In this document: positions 32,865 to 41,656 of the stretch, one piece after another
Numbering within the stretch: the stretch's first letter is position 1
How the letters are laid out: each line of letters opens with the position of its first letter
Assembly: GCF_001894765.1 (NCBI RefSeq)
Contig: NZ_BCWV01000002.1
Location: forward strand, 310,001-374,000
DNA from: Rhodococcoides corynebacterioides NBRC 14404
Lineage (GTDB): Bacteria; Actinomycetota; Actinomycetes; Mycobacteriales; Mycobacteriaceae
DNA length: 64,000 nt
Reading direction: 5' to 3'
Translations under genes and position numbers: made by a program
Notes under the pieces: model-generated
Seen by the model: the letters and a program-made list of their open reading frames with translations, nothing else
Told to the model about the DNA's origin: nothing
Databases searched by the model: none

Positions 32865-33296
32865 GTGGCGAAACTCGAGGTGGTCCGCGTCGTTCCGTTG
32901 TCCCCCGACGCGGCCTGGGCCGCGGCGTCGGATCTCTCCCGGTACGAGGAGTGGCTCTCCATTCACGACGGCTGGCGCAGCGACATTCCCGACGAGCTGG
33001 GTGAGGGCACGCAGATGACGTCCGTGGTCGCGGTGAAGGGTCTGCGCAACCGGGTCACGTGGAGCGTCCAGAAGTACGCACCGCCGCGCGAACTGGCGTT
33101 GAAGGGGTCCGGCAAGGGCGGAGTCAAGGTCTCGCTCACGCTGACGGTCGCGGAGAAGAGCGCGGGGACGGAACTGACCATGCGCATCGACCTCGGCGGC
33201 GCCCCGCTGTTCGGACCCGTCGGATCGGGTGTGGCGCGAGCGTTGAAGGGCGACATCGAGTCGTCGCTGAACACGTTCGAGCGTCTGTTCGCCTGA
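32865..33296 (+). CDS. SRPBCC-fold protein, Rv0910-like toxin family
   Basis: The product is 143 residues covering one START/SRPBCC domain: EVVRVVPLSPDAAWAAASDL, WLSIHDGW, GTELTMRIDLGG and the C-terminal helix GVARALKGDIESSLNTFERL. The length and pattern match the Rv0910 family, whose M. tuberculosis member is the proposed toxin of the Rv0909-Rv0910 pair. The antitoxin-like gene is not adjacent but at 23481. Whether this protein is toxic is unknown; other SRPBCC proteins bind lipids or polyketides. Confidence 0.78.
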   Translation: MAKLEVVRVVPLSPDAAWAAASDLSRYEEWLSIHDGWRSDIPDELGEGTQMTSVVAVKGLRNRVTWSVQKYAPPRELALKGSGKGGVKVSLTLTVAEKSAGTELTMRIDLGGAPLFGPVGSGVARALKGDIESSLNTFERLFA

Positions 33297-33314
33297 CCGA
33301 CGTCGGGACCGATC

Positions 33315-34046
33315 TCAGGACAGCACGGCACCGGCGACGCAGACCGCGACGACGATCGCCATGGCAGCGGCGTCGCGCAGACCGGGCCGTGCGCGGGTCG
33401 CGGTGATCGACCCGGTGCCGCCGCGCACCGCGATCGCTTCGCCCATGTCCGCCGACCGCCGAATCGCCACCGAGACGATCGCCGCCATGATGTCGATCAG
33501 GAACGTGTCCTGAGCCTTGCCGTTGCGCGTTCCCTTCCGGGGACGGAGCCGCCGGGCGGCCACCAGCACCTGGACGTCGTCGAGCAGCATCGGTAGAGCC
33601 CGCAGCAGCAGAGCCGTCGACACGGCCCAATCGTTCACCGGCGCACCGAGTGTCCGCAGCGGCGCGAGCAGAGTCGCGAAGGCGGGGGCGACGTCGGCCA
33701 TCGCCGTCGTCCACGCCATCGTGATCGTCGCCCAGAGCAGGACGACGGCGAAGAGGATGCCGCGGACGTAGAGCCAGACCGCGTCGGGGGAGACGACGGC
33801 GTTCACCGCCGCACCGAACGCAACGAGTCCCCACAACCACCACGGGGGAATCGGTACGGCGCGCAGCGGAACTCGCGCCACCACCGCCGCGACGAGCAGC
33901 AGTCCGGCGACGGCGCCCACCATCGGCCACGTCGGCCACACCAGCAGCGACACCGAGATCACGGCGACGGCGACCAGTTTGGTCCCCGCCCAGAGTCGGT
34001 GCATCGGGGTCGAGAGCGGAAGCTCCCGCAGCAGTACGCCTTTCAT
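33315..34046 (-). CDS. Energy-coupling factor transporter transmembrane protein (EcfT)
   Basis: The product is 243 residues from ATG 34046. About five to six membrane segments surround two cytoplasmic helices carrying EcfT coupling motifs: VLVAARRLRPRKGT and GEAIAVRGG (the Ala-Arg-Gly type motif). It couples the ATPases to the substrate-binding S component. The start overlaps the stop of the fused ATPase gene by 4 nt. Confidence 0.86.
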   Translation of the reverse strand: MKGVLLRELPLSTPMHRLWAGTKLVAVAVISVSLLVWPTWPMVGAVAGLLLVAAVVARVPLRAVPIPPWWLWGLVAFGAAVNAVVSPDAVWLYVRGILFAVVLLWATITMAWTTAMADVAPAFATLLAPLRTLGAPVNDWAVSTALLLRALPMLLDDVQVLVAARRLRPRKGTRNGKAQDTFLIDIMAAIVSVAIRRSADMGEAIAVRGGTGSITATRARPGLRDAAAMAIVVAVCVAGAVLS

Positions 34047-36061
34047 CGAGGCACCTCCTGATCGAGGGGCCGCAGCACACCCTGCTCCAACACCACCGTG
34101 CGGGAGCGCACGGTGTCCAGCATCTCGAGATCGTGCGAGATGATCACCAGGGTCAGTCCGCGATACCGCAGATGAGCCAGCAGCGAGGTGATCTCGCGAC
34201 GGCCCGGCGGATCCAGTCCGGCCAGGGGCTCGTCGAGAACCAGCACGTCGGGCTTGCCCACCAGCAGGCCGGCGAGCGCGACGCGCCGCATCTGACCGCC
34301 ACTGAGCTCGTCGACGCGCCGGCCCGCGATCTCCCGCGGCAGGCCCACCGTGTCGAGCACGGCCGAGACGTCGGTTCCGCTGATGCCCGCGCCGCCGGCC
34401 GCCTCGATGTCCTCGGCGACCGTGCGACGCTGCAGCTGCAGTCGCGCGTGCTGGAAGGACAGCGCCACCGTCCCCACCGCCTTCGACGTGGCCTTGCCGT
34501 TCACCGCGCACGTGCCCTCGGTGGGTGTGGTCAGGCCGGCCAGGATCCAGGCCAACGTCGACTTGCCGGATCCGTTACCGCCCACCACGACCAGTCCCTC
34601 GCCCCGTCGCACGGTGAGGCCGACGCCGGCCAGGGCGCGGCGTTGCCACGGAGTGCCGCGGTTGTAGACGTGGCCGATCCCGCGCAGCACCAGCACGTCG
34701 GGCCCCAGCACGGGCACGGCGCCGTAGGGCGGTGCGGTGCCGGACATCCAGGTCGGGTCGTGCACGACGCGTCGGCCGCGATGCAGTCGCACCACCTCGT
34801 CGGCCAGGGCCGCCTCGCCGGCGCGGTGGGTGATGAGGACGACGGCCAGGTCTCGACGACGCGGCAGATCGGCCAGCAGCGCGACCAGCTCCCGCTGGCC
34901 GGCGGGATCGATCATGGCGGTGGCCTCGTCGGCCACCAGGAGTCGCGGTTCGCGGGCCAGGGCCGCGGCCACGGCCAGACGCTGGAGTTCGCCACCCGAG
35001 AGCCCGGAGGTGTCGCGATCGCCGTAGCCGGCCAGTCCGACCTCCGCGAGCAGGGCGTCGACACGCTCGCGCGACGGCGCGGACGCCGGGGGAAGTCCCC
35101 ACACGACGTCGTCGGCCACCCGCGTACCGAGGATCTGCGATTCGGGATGCTGCAGGATCATCGCCGTACCGCCGACCGCACCCAGACCGGTGGACCCCGG
35201 CCGGTCGGCACGGCCGCCGGTGGGCACGGCTCCCACGAGGATGCGGGCCAGGGTCGACTTGCCGGAGCCGTTGGCGCCCACCACCGCGTAGAAGCGGCCC
35301 GGCACCACGGTGAGATCGAGCGGACCGAGCGCGTCGACGTCGTGGCCGGGATAGCGGTAGGTCGCCCCGGTGAGCCGCAGCGGCACGGGATCGGGAGCAA
35401 CGTCCGCGGTCGCGACGTCGGGCAGCACTCCGCGTGACTCCAGCTCACCGAGTCGGGTCAGGGTGGTGCGCAGGACCCACCAGGCGACGGCGCCGCTGAC
35501 GGCGGTGGAGAAGACGGCGGAGGTGAAGACGAAAGCCCACCAGTAGCCGATGCCGACGGCCACCGCGTCGCCGACGATCTCCGACGCCCTCTCGGCCGAC
35601 AACACCCGGCCGAGAATGTCGGCCGTGCCGCGGATGCTGTTCTCCAGGACCTCGAGGAAGAGCTCGCGCAGCCCGGACAGCAGCAGGAGAAGCAGGACGG
35701 AGAGCCCGCCGACCACGGTGCCGGTGACCGTCGACCACAGCAGCACGGTGCCGAACCCCCGACGGCGGCGCACGGCACTGCCCACCACGCCGCCCAGGAC
35801 GGCGGTCACGGTCATGGTGAGCGCGGAGGAGAACCCGCCGGCGACGAAGGCCACCAGCACCCCGCCGGTTCCCGCGACGGCGAGCGCGCGCAGGCGGTGG
35901 CGTTGAGCGACGACGGCCAGCGGCACGATCGCCACGATCTGCAGGGCGCCCGCCACCGGAATCACGGCGCCGATGACGGTGAACGCGACGGCGAGAGCCG
36001 TCATGACCGAGCCGGTGGCCGTTTCCTCCGGATGTAGTCTCCTGTCAGCCCGAACCGTCAC
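34043..36061 (-). CDS. Fused ECF transporter: S-like membrane domain plus two ATPase domains
   Basis: The product is 672 residues from GTG 36061 (ATG 36004 is an alternative). Residues about 20-215 form a five- to six-helix membrane domain resembling an ECF S component. Residues about 225-440 are a first ABC cassette (GANGSGKST, LSGGELQRLA, VADEATAMID) and about 445-672 a second (GGNGSGKST, LSGGQMRRVA, VLDEPLAGLDP). In most bacteria S, A1 and A2 are separate genes. Vitamin or metal uptake is the general role; the substrate is not evident and no riboswitch is seen. The first cassette's Walker B ends DEAT rather than DEPT. Confidence 0.87.
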   Translation of the reverse strand: MTVRADRRLHPEETATGSVMTALAVAFTVIGAVIPVAGALQIVAIVPLAVVAQRHRLRALAVAGTGGVLVAFVAGGFSSALTMTVTAVLGGVVGSAVRRRRGFGTVLLWSTVTGTVVGGLSVLLLLLLSGLRELFLEVLENSIRGTADILGRVLSAERASEIVGDAVAVGIGYWWAFVFTSAVFSTAVSGAVAWWVLRTTLTRLGELESRGVLPDVATADVAPDPVPLRLTGATYRYPGHDVDALGPLDLTVVPGRFYAVVGANGSGKSTLARILVGAVPTGGRADRPGSTGLGAVGGTAMILQHPESQILGTRVADDVVWGLPPASAPSRERVDALLAEVGLAGYGDRDTSGLSGGELQRLAVAAALAREPRLLVADEATAMIDPAGQRELVALLADLPRRRDLAVVLITHRAGEAALADEVVRLHRGRRVVHDPTWMSGTAPPYGAVPVLGPDVLVLRGIGHVYNRGTPWQRRALAGVGLTVRRGEGLVVVGGNGSGKSTLAWILAGLTTPTEGTCAVNGKATSKAVGTVALSFQHARLQLQRRTVAEDIEAAGGAGISGTDVSAVLDTVGLPREIAGRRVDELSGGQMRRVALAGLLVGKPDVLVLDEPLAGLDPPGRREITSLLAHLRYRGLTLVIISHDLEMLDTVRSRTVVLEQGVLRPLDQEVPR

Positions 36062-36115
36062 TCCGTCGAGTGTGCCACCGAGTGTCCGAATCGCCGGAGC
36101 TGGAAGGAGCGGTGT

Positions 36116-37387
36116 GTGACCGTCGTCGCCCGCGGACGCACCGCCCGACGCCTGCATCCCGCATGGATCGTCGCCGCCGTCGCGTTCCTCGCGCTGGTCG
36201 GCGCCGCCGGCTTCCGCGCGGCGCCGTCCGTGCTCATGGTGCCGATCACCGAGGAGTTCGGGTGGTCACGCTCGGTCCTGTCCGCGGCGGTCGGCATCAA
36301 CCTGCTGCTGTTCGGCCTCACGGCGCCGTTCGCGGCCGCCCTCATGGAGCGGTTCGGCATCCGCCGGGTCACGACGATCGCCTTGACGGTCGTCGCCGCC
36401 GGCAGCGCGCTGAGCGTGCTGGTCACCTCGCCGTGGCAGATCCTGCTGACCTGGGGACTGCTCATCGGCCTGGGCACCGGGTCCATGGCCCTGGTGTTCG
36501 CCGCGATGGTCACCGACCGGTGGTTCGTCGCCCGGCGCGGGTTGGTCTCCGGCATCCTCACCGCCGGCAGCGCGACCGGGCAGCTGATCTTCCTGCCGGT
36601 CGTCGCGTGGCTGGCGGAGGGTGCGGGGTGGCGCACCGCGTCGCTCGTCGTGGCCGGCGGTGCGCTCGCCGTCGTCCCGTTGGTGGCACGGTTCCTGCGC
36701 GACCGTCCGTCGGACGTCGGGGTGTTGCCCTACGGGGCGACGGAGGAGCCGCCCGCGCGGGCCGTCGTCGGCAACCCGGCCCGACGCGCGGTGCAGGCGT
36801 TGCTCGACGCGTCGCGGGTGCGGACGTTCTGGGCGTTGGTCGTGGGGTTCGCGATCTGCGGCGCTACCACCAACGGGCTGGTCGGCGTGCACTTCGTGCC
36901 GTCCGCGCACGATCACGGCATGCCACAGACCACCGCGGCGACGCTGCTCGCGGTGGTCGGCATCTTCGACATCGCGGGGACGATCGCGTCGGGATGGCTC
37001 ACCGACCGGGTCGATCCCCGCCTGCTGCTGGGCGCGTACTACGCGTTCCGCGGGGTGGCGCTGATGTTTCTGCCCACCCTGCTGTCGGACGCGTTGCACC
37101 CGTCGATCGTGGTGTTCGTCGTGGTCTACGGACTCGACTGGGTGGCCACGGTGCCGCCCACCATCGCGTTGTGTCGCGAGGTGTTCGGCGACGGTGGGCC
37201 CCTGGTGTTCGGGTGGGTCTTCGCCGCGCACCAGATCGGTGCGGGCGTCGCGTCCGTCGCCGCGGGGGCGATTCGGGACGCCACCGGTGAGTACACCGCC
37301 GCCTGGTTCGGCGCCGCAGGTCTCTGCGCCGTGGCGGCGGTGCTCAGCGTCGGTATCGCGCGGCGATCAGCCCCGGTAGCCGGCTGA
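36116..37387 (+). CDS. MFS transporter
   Basis: The product is 423 residues from GTG 36116 with AAGGAG upstream. Twelve membrane segments are evident. The loop 2-3 MFS motif reads ALMERFGIRRVTTIAL, and FLRDRPSDVGVLPYG marks the central loop as in oxalate/monocarboxylate-type (OFA-like) members. The second half contains GWLTDRVDPRLLLGAYYAFR, the repeat of the first-half motif. It is divergent from the ECF gene (54-nt gap) and its 3' end overlaps the helicase gene by 21 nt. Substrate unknown. Confidence 0.88.
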   Translation: MTVVARGRTARRLHPAWIVAAVAFLALVGAAGFRAAPSVLMVPITEEFGWSRSVLSAAVGINLLLFGLTAPFAAALMERFGIRRVTTIALTVVAAGSALSVLVTSPWQILLTWGLLIGLGTGSMALVFAAMVTDRWFVARRGLVSGILTAGSATGQLIFLPVVAWLAEGAGWRTASLVVAGGALAVVPLVARFLRDRPSDVGVLPYGATEEPPARAVVGNPARRAVQALLDASRVRTFWALVVGFAICGATTNGLVGVHFVPSAHDHGMPQTTAATLLAVVGIFDIAGTIASGWLTDRVDPRLLLGAYYAFRGVALMFLPTLLSDALHPSIVVFVVVYGLDWVATVPPTIALCREVFGDGGPLVFGWVFAAHQIGAGVASVAAGAIRDATGEYTAAWFGAAGLCAVAAVLSVGIARRSAPVAG

Positions 37388-38740
37388 CTCGCTGCGCGCT
37401 GAGGTCGGACGTCCGCCGCGGCGACCGGAGTTGCCGGCGTGTCCGCCGCGCGCGGAGCGCGAGCGCGGCTGCTGTCCCGTGCGCGGCTGGCCGGAGCGCT
37501 GGCCGCCGCCGGTGCGCGGACCCCGAGCCTTCGGCGCGGGAGCCGGCTCCTTGGGGGCCGGTGCGACGTACTCGGCCAGGGGGCCGACGAGCTCCGCCAC
37601 AGCGGGGGTGTCGACGGTCACGCGCTGCGGCGCGGCGTCGATCTTCGCCTTGCGCAGCAGGACCGCCACATCACGGCGCTGCTCGGGCAGGACGACGGTG
37701 ACCACGTCACCGGCGCTGCCGGCGCGGGCCGTGCGACCGCTGCGGTGCAGGTAGGCCTTGTGCTCGGCGGGCGGGTCCACGTGGACCACCAGCTCGACGT
37801 TGTCGACGTGCACGCCGCGGGCGGCCACGTCGGTGGCGACGAGGACGCGGGCATCGCCGGCCGAGAACGCGGCGAGGTTCCGGTCGCGCGCGGCCTGCGA
37901 GAGGTTGCCGTGCAGATCGACGGACGGGATGCCGGACTCGGTCAGCTGCCGTGCGAGCTTGCGCGCCTGGTGCTTGGTGCGCATGAACAGGATGCGGCGG
38001 CCCTCACCGGAGGCGAGGCGCTGAACCAGCACCTTCTTCGCGTCGACGCCGCCGACCTCGAAGATGTGGTGCGTCATCGCCGCGACGGGGGAGTTCTCCT
38101 CGTCCACCGAATGCTGCACGGGGTTGGACAGGAACTGCTTGACCAGCTTGTCCACGCCGTTGTCGAGCGTGGCGGAGAACAGCAGACGCTGCCCGTGCGA
38201 CGGCGTCGCCTTGAGGATGCGCGTCACGCCCGGCAGGAAGCCGAGGTCGGCCATGTGGTCCGCCTCGTCGAGCACGGTGATCTCGACCTCGTCGAGGAAC
38301 ACGTGGCGCTGCTTCATCAGATCCTCGAGGCGGCCGGGGCACGCGACGACGATGTCGACGCCGCGATCGAGCGCCGTGACCTGACGGTTCTGCGACACCC
38401 CACCGAAGATGGTGGTGACCCGAAGGTTCGACGCGAGCACCAACGGCTCGAGCGTGGCGGCGATCTGGGTGGCCAGCTCGCGAGTGGGAGCGAGGATCAG
38501 GCCGCGCGGGCGGTTGGGGGTCCGCGACCGTGACGCGGTCTCCGACAGGCGCGCCACCATGGGGATGGAGAACGCGAGAGTCTTTCCGCTGCCGGTCTTT
38601 CCGCGTCCGAGGACGTCGCGACCGTGCAGGGTGTCGGGCAGGGTGTCGGCCTGGATGGGGAACGGTGCGGTAATACCCGCGGCCGTGAGGGCGCGGACGA
38701 GGCGGTCGTTCACGCCGAGGTCGGCAAAAGTGACAGTCAT
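37367..38740 (-). CDS. DEAD-box ATP-dependent RNA helicase
   Basis: The product is 457 residues from ATG 38740; a long upstream frame is antisense to the acyltransferase gene and is rejected. Helicase motifs occur in order: Q motif PFPIQADTLP, Walker A GRGKTGSGKT (45-54), PTRELA, VLDEADHMADLG near 154, SAT, and the second domain with ATDVAARGVHV and HRSGRTARAG. The tail from about 400 is Arg/Gly/Pro-rich (RTGGGQRSGQPRTGQQPRSR), an RNA-binding extension like that of RhlE-type helicases. It remodels structured RNA, for example in ribosome assembly or cold. The leader carries two hairpins. Confidence 0.92.
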   Translation of the reverse strand: MTVTFADLGVNDRLVRALTAAGITAPFPIQADTLPDTLHGRDVLGRGKTGSGKTLAFSIPMVARLSETASRSRTPNRPRGLILAPTRELATQIAATLEPLVLASNLRVTTIFGGVSQNRQVTALDRGVDIVVACPGRLEDLMKQRHVFLDEVEITVLDEADHMADLGFLPGVTRILKATPSHGQRLLFSATLDNGVDKLVKQFLSNPVQHSVDEENSPVAAMTHHIFEVGGVDAKKVLVQRLASGEGRRILFMRTKHQARKLARQLTESGIPSVDLHGNLSQAARDRNLAAFSAGDARVLVATDVAARGVHVDNVELVVHVDPPAEHKAYLHRSGRTARAGSAGDVVTVVLPEQRRDVAVLLRKAKIDAAPQRVTVDTPAVAELVGPLAEYVAPAPKEPAPAPKARGPRTGGGQRSGQPRTGQQPRSRSARGGHAGNSGRRGGRPTSARSESAGYRG

Positions 38741-38773
38741 GAAGAGTTCGAGTGCCTTTCGGGCATCGGAGCA

Positions 38774-38817
38774 CCCCGCTGACGGGGCACAGAATGGCGA
38801 GACTGCCGGTGGGCAGT
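38774..38817 (-). promoter_or_regulatory. Two hairpins in the helicase 5' leader
   Basis: CCCCG-CTGA-CGGGG (38774-38787) and ACTGCC-GGTG-GGCAGT (38802-38817) lie 34-77 nt upstream of the helicase ATG. Structured leaders that tune DEAD-box helicase expression are known in other bacteria; that function here is inferred. Confidence 0.35.
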
Positions 38818-38901
38818 ATCGATCGCCGTAAGAAAAGTTCGTGCTGATTCCACGACGTACGCCGCGAACGAGAGCGCGGCAGCGTGACCCAGTGTAACCC
38901 G

Positions 38902-40218
38902 TCAGTGGATGTGACCGACGTCTCGCCGAACAGCGTCTCGGAGCCGTGCGACGTAACCGGCGAAATCGGGCAGCACCCCGGGGTCCGCCAGGACCCCGAT
39001 AGTGACGTGCTCGCCGATCACGGCGACGCTGTGCGTCAACACGATTCCGGGCGTCAGCATCGGAAAGCCGGTCGAGAATCGGTAGGCGTGGCCGATCCCG
39101 CCCAGTGCCGTGGCGGGACGCACCGCCGAACTGACCACGGTGTGCCCGCCGACCGGCCCGTCCGCCTGCGGTCGGCGGACGCCGCGCCGGATCAGCCGGG
39201 ACACCACGGCGGGCGGCAGTTCCTCCACCACCTCGTACCGGGCGAGGTACTCGGGCGTGAACATGCGCTTGCGGGTCTCCGACACCGAAGCCCGGATCGC
39301 GCGGGCGCGCTCGACGGTGTCCTCGACGTCGGCGTGGAACGGGATGGCCGCGGAGACGAAGCGATTGGTCGACGACCACGGAATCGACGGCGGCAGAACC
39401 AATGTCACGTAGGCCGCGAGTGCCGCGCGGGCGTTGGCATCGCCGTGGACGTGGGCATGGTCCGCCATCGCCGACGAGATCGCCGACAGAGTCCGGGACA
39501 GCGGGTCGGCCACTCCCGCGCCGTCGACGGCGAGGATCTCCACCGCTCGGTCGCGGTGCGGGACGGCCGTGTAGATCAGGGGCGTCGTGGTTCGCGGGGG
39601 ATCGACATCGCCGTGCCGGCGGAACGCGATCGCCGCGCGAGCGGACCGGGCCACGTCCGCTGGAATCCGGGCGAGGCCGCGCAGCGCGGCCCGCCGCCGG
39701 GACCGTACGTCCGGATCGGGGAGGTCGGGAACCGGCAGGTCGCCGTCGAACAGCACCGTCTGCACCGACAGGGACAGTCCGAAGCCCGCGCACAGGCTGT
39801 GCGACGCGTGCACCACCACCAGCATCGTCGTGCCCTCGGGGCCGTCGGTGAAGCCGTCGAGCACCGTCACCTCCCAGAGGTGACGGCGCACGTCCAGCGG
39901 CACACGGACGATGTCGCCCACCGCGGACAGAGCGTCCCGCCAGCTGTCGACGCGGCGACCGACCACCCGTGCGGGGTCGAAGGTCGGGTCGACCCGCACC
40001 AAAGGATGGCCGAGGTCACCCGGCACCCGTTCCAGACGCCGGTGGAAGAACGGCGCGAGATGGTAGCGGCGGGCGAATTGATCGCGTACCGCATCGGTCC
40101 GGCTGCCCCCGTTCTCGGGCCAGGCGAACGCGTACACCAGATGCTGGTCGGTCGAGGACGGCGACCCGTGAAACCAGGGATAGAAGAACGCCGCATCCTT
40201 GGCCGACAATGGACTCAC
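38902..40218 (-). CDS. WS/DGAT-like acyltransferase with degenerate active site
   Basis: The product is 438 residues from GTG 40218, where VSPLSAKDAAFFY matches the M..LSP.DA.F opening of wax ester synthase/diacylglycerol acyltransferases; an ATG at 40269 would add 17 unlikely residues. The C-terminal DUF1298-like part has VSSAVRPATALGGIGHAY and GIVLTHSVAVIGEHVTIGVL. The catalytic HHxxxDG motif reads HASHSLCAGFG, so the second His and the Asp are not in place. It may be a non-catalytic or divergent acyltransferase of neutral lipid metabolism. CATAAT lies 6 nt before the GTG, suggesting a leaderless mRNA. Confidence 0.7.
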   Translation of the reverse strand: MSPLSAKDAAFFYPWFHGSPSSTDQHLVYAFAWPENGGSRTDAVRDQFARRYHLAPFFHRRLERVPGDLGHPLVRVDPTFDPARVVGRRVDSWRDALSAVGDIVRVPLDVRRHLWEVTVLDGFTDGPEGTTMLVVVHASHSLCAGFGLSLSVQTVLFDGDLPVPDLPDPDVRSRRRAALRGLARIPADVARSARAAIAFRRHGDVDPPRTTTPLIYTAVPHRDRAVEILAVDGAGVADPLSRTLSAISSAMADHAHVHGDANARAALAAYVTLVLPPSIPWSSTNRFVSAAIPFHADVEDTVERARAIRASVSETRKRMFTPEYLARYEVVEELPPAVVSRLIRRGVRRPQADGPVGGHTVVSSAVRPATALGGIGHAYRFSTGFPMLTPGIVLTHSVAVIGEHVTIGVLADPGVLPDFAGYVARLRDAVRRDVGHIH

Positions 40219-40224
40219 CGAGGC

Positions 40225-40230
40225 ATTATG
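40225..40230 (-). promoter_or_regulatory. Leaderless -10 element for the WS/DGAT-like gene
   Basis: On the minus strand CATAAT lies 6 nt before the GTG at 40218; it decides the start over the upstream ATG at 40269. Confidence 0.4.
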
Positions 40231-40269
40231 CACGCCGGAACAATCAGGCCACCTGTTTTCCTTCGTCAT

Positions 40270-41586
40270 TCAGCCCGCCCGTTTCCAGGGCGTCGGAAGG
40301 GCGGGAGGAACGGATCGGTAGGTATGGCCGGTGGGGGTGCGGAACTCCACCGTGTGCACATCGGGGTTCTCGGTTCTGGCGGTGGTCCAGCCGTCGCCCT
40401 GCTTGGCGTGGTTGCAGGCGGCGCACAGGCCGAGGCCGTTGTCGGCGGTGGTGGGTCCGCCGTCCTCGTGCGGGGTGATGTGGTCGTGGTGACGGATCGG
40501 GGCGTCGCACCACGGGGTGCGGCAGGTGCGGTCACGCAGGTCGATCAACCGGGCCAGGCCGGTGGGGAAACAGCGAGCGACGGACTCCACCGCCGTGAGC
40601 TGCCCGTCGGTGGGGCGGGCGTAGAGCTTCCGCAACGTCACCGCGGCCTCGTCGGAGTCCACGGCGTCGGCGATCCACGCCCGTGCTGCGGCGGCGGGGA
40701 TCGGACCGTACCCGGGCACCTCGGCGGGTGTCGCCGCCGCCGAGCAGGGCCTCGTCGGAGATCACGACGTGCACCGCCACCGGTGGGCTCGTCACATGGT
40801 CGAGGCCGGTGGTGCGTTCGACGAGCAGGTCGGCCATGATCTGGTCGCGGGTGCGGCCGTCGGCGGCGCCGGTGGCGATGAGGGTGTCGGCGTCGCGGCG
40901 CAGGGTGGCCCAGACGCACACGGCGCGGTCCATCGGCAGCAGGGCGCCGAGGTGGGCCATGACGTCCGGGGCGGGGCGGACGGTGACGCGGCGGTGCCGG
41001 GCGCCGCGGGCTTTGCGGCGGACCACGGCGGCGGCGTCGAGTTCGGCGGCCAGCCGGGCGGCCATGGCGACGACGGTGCTGTCGCCTTTCCCGGTGAGGG
41101 TGGTGGGTCGGCGCAGAGGCGTTCGTCGACGAGGCGACGGTCCTCGGCGCTCAAGCAGGCGGTCTCGCGGACCAGCAGGGTGGCCCGCCACTCCGACAAC
41201 TCCCCACGGCGCAGCTGCCCCAACGTATGCGGCATTTCGGTGGTCAATACGCGGGCAAGGCCGAGGTGGGTGGTGCCGCGGTGGGGTGAGTCGCGTCGGG
41301 CGAGACCGATCTGAGTAGCGATGCCGGTGTTCCACCGAGCGGCGGGAATGCCGGCGTCGCGGCGCTGCCCTCGGATGGTGTCTGCGACCCGGGCGGTGAG
41401 CACCGCTTGTGCCCCCGCTGCGGCGGCTTTCAACTCCTCCAACGCGGTGATGGTGTCGATCGCCGCGCCGCTGTCGTCAATCGCACTGCTGTCCATCGCA
41501 CTGTTCACGGCGATGGCCGCGATGCGTGTCAGGAATCGCCGAATGTCGTTCGGCGACAACCCGTCACCGGTAAGCAGTTGGTCCAC
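40270..41586 (-). pseudogene. DUF222/HNH endonuclease gene (REP13E12 type) with two frameshifts
   Basis: Reading leftward, the DUF222 part runs in one frame from GTG 41586 to about 41105 (VDQLLTGDGLSPNDIRRFLT through VDERLCAD). It then needs a -1 shift within the CCCACCACC run (41099-41109) to continue as TLTGKGDSTVVAMAARLAAE. Near 40722-40730 a +1 shift is needed to enter the HNH part, VPGYGPIPAAAARAWIADAV. That part ends with a complete HNH site (CRTPWCDAPIRHHDHITPH, then GLGLCAACNHAKQ) and TGA at 40270. The two shifts cancel in phase, but the uncorrected frame meets a stop at 40792. Joined, the protein would be about 438 residues, normal for the family. Confidence 0.78.
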
Positions 41587-41656
41587 GTGAATCCCCCCGA
41601 ATTCGTGTCCCCGACACCATGACACAGGGGTCCGACACGAAACCTCGTCGAGCTGC

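Noticed and set aside
36062-36157. Longer start (36157) for the fused ECF gene
   Set aside because: It would run into the divergent MFS gene and its ribosome site; GTG 36061 leaves a normal 54-nt gap.
41099-41110. Programmed ribosomal frameshift in the DUF222/HNH gene
   Set aside because: No slippery heptamer or stimulating structure is evident, and a second opposite shift 370 nt later would also be needed; mutation or sequence error is simpler.
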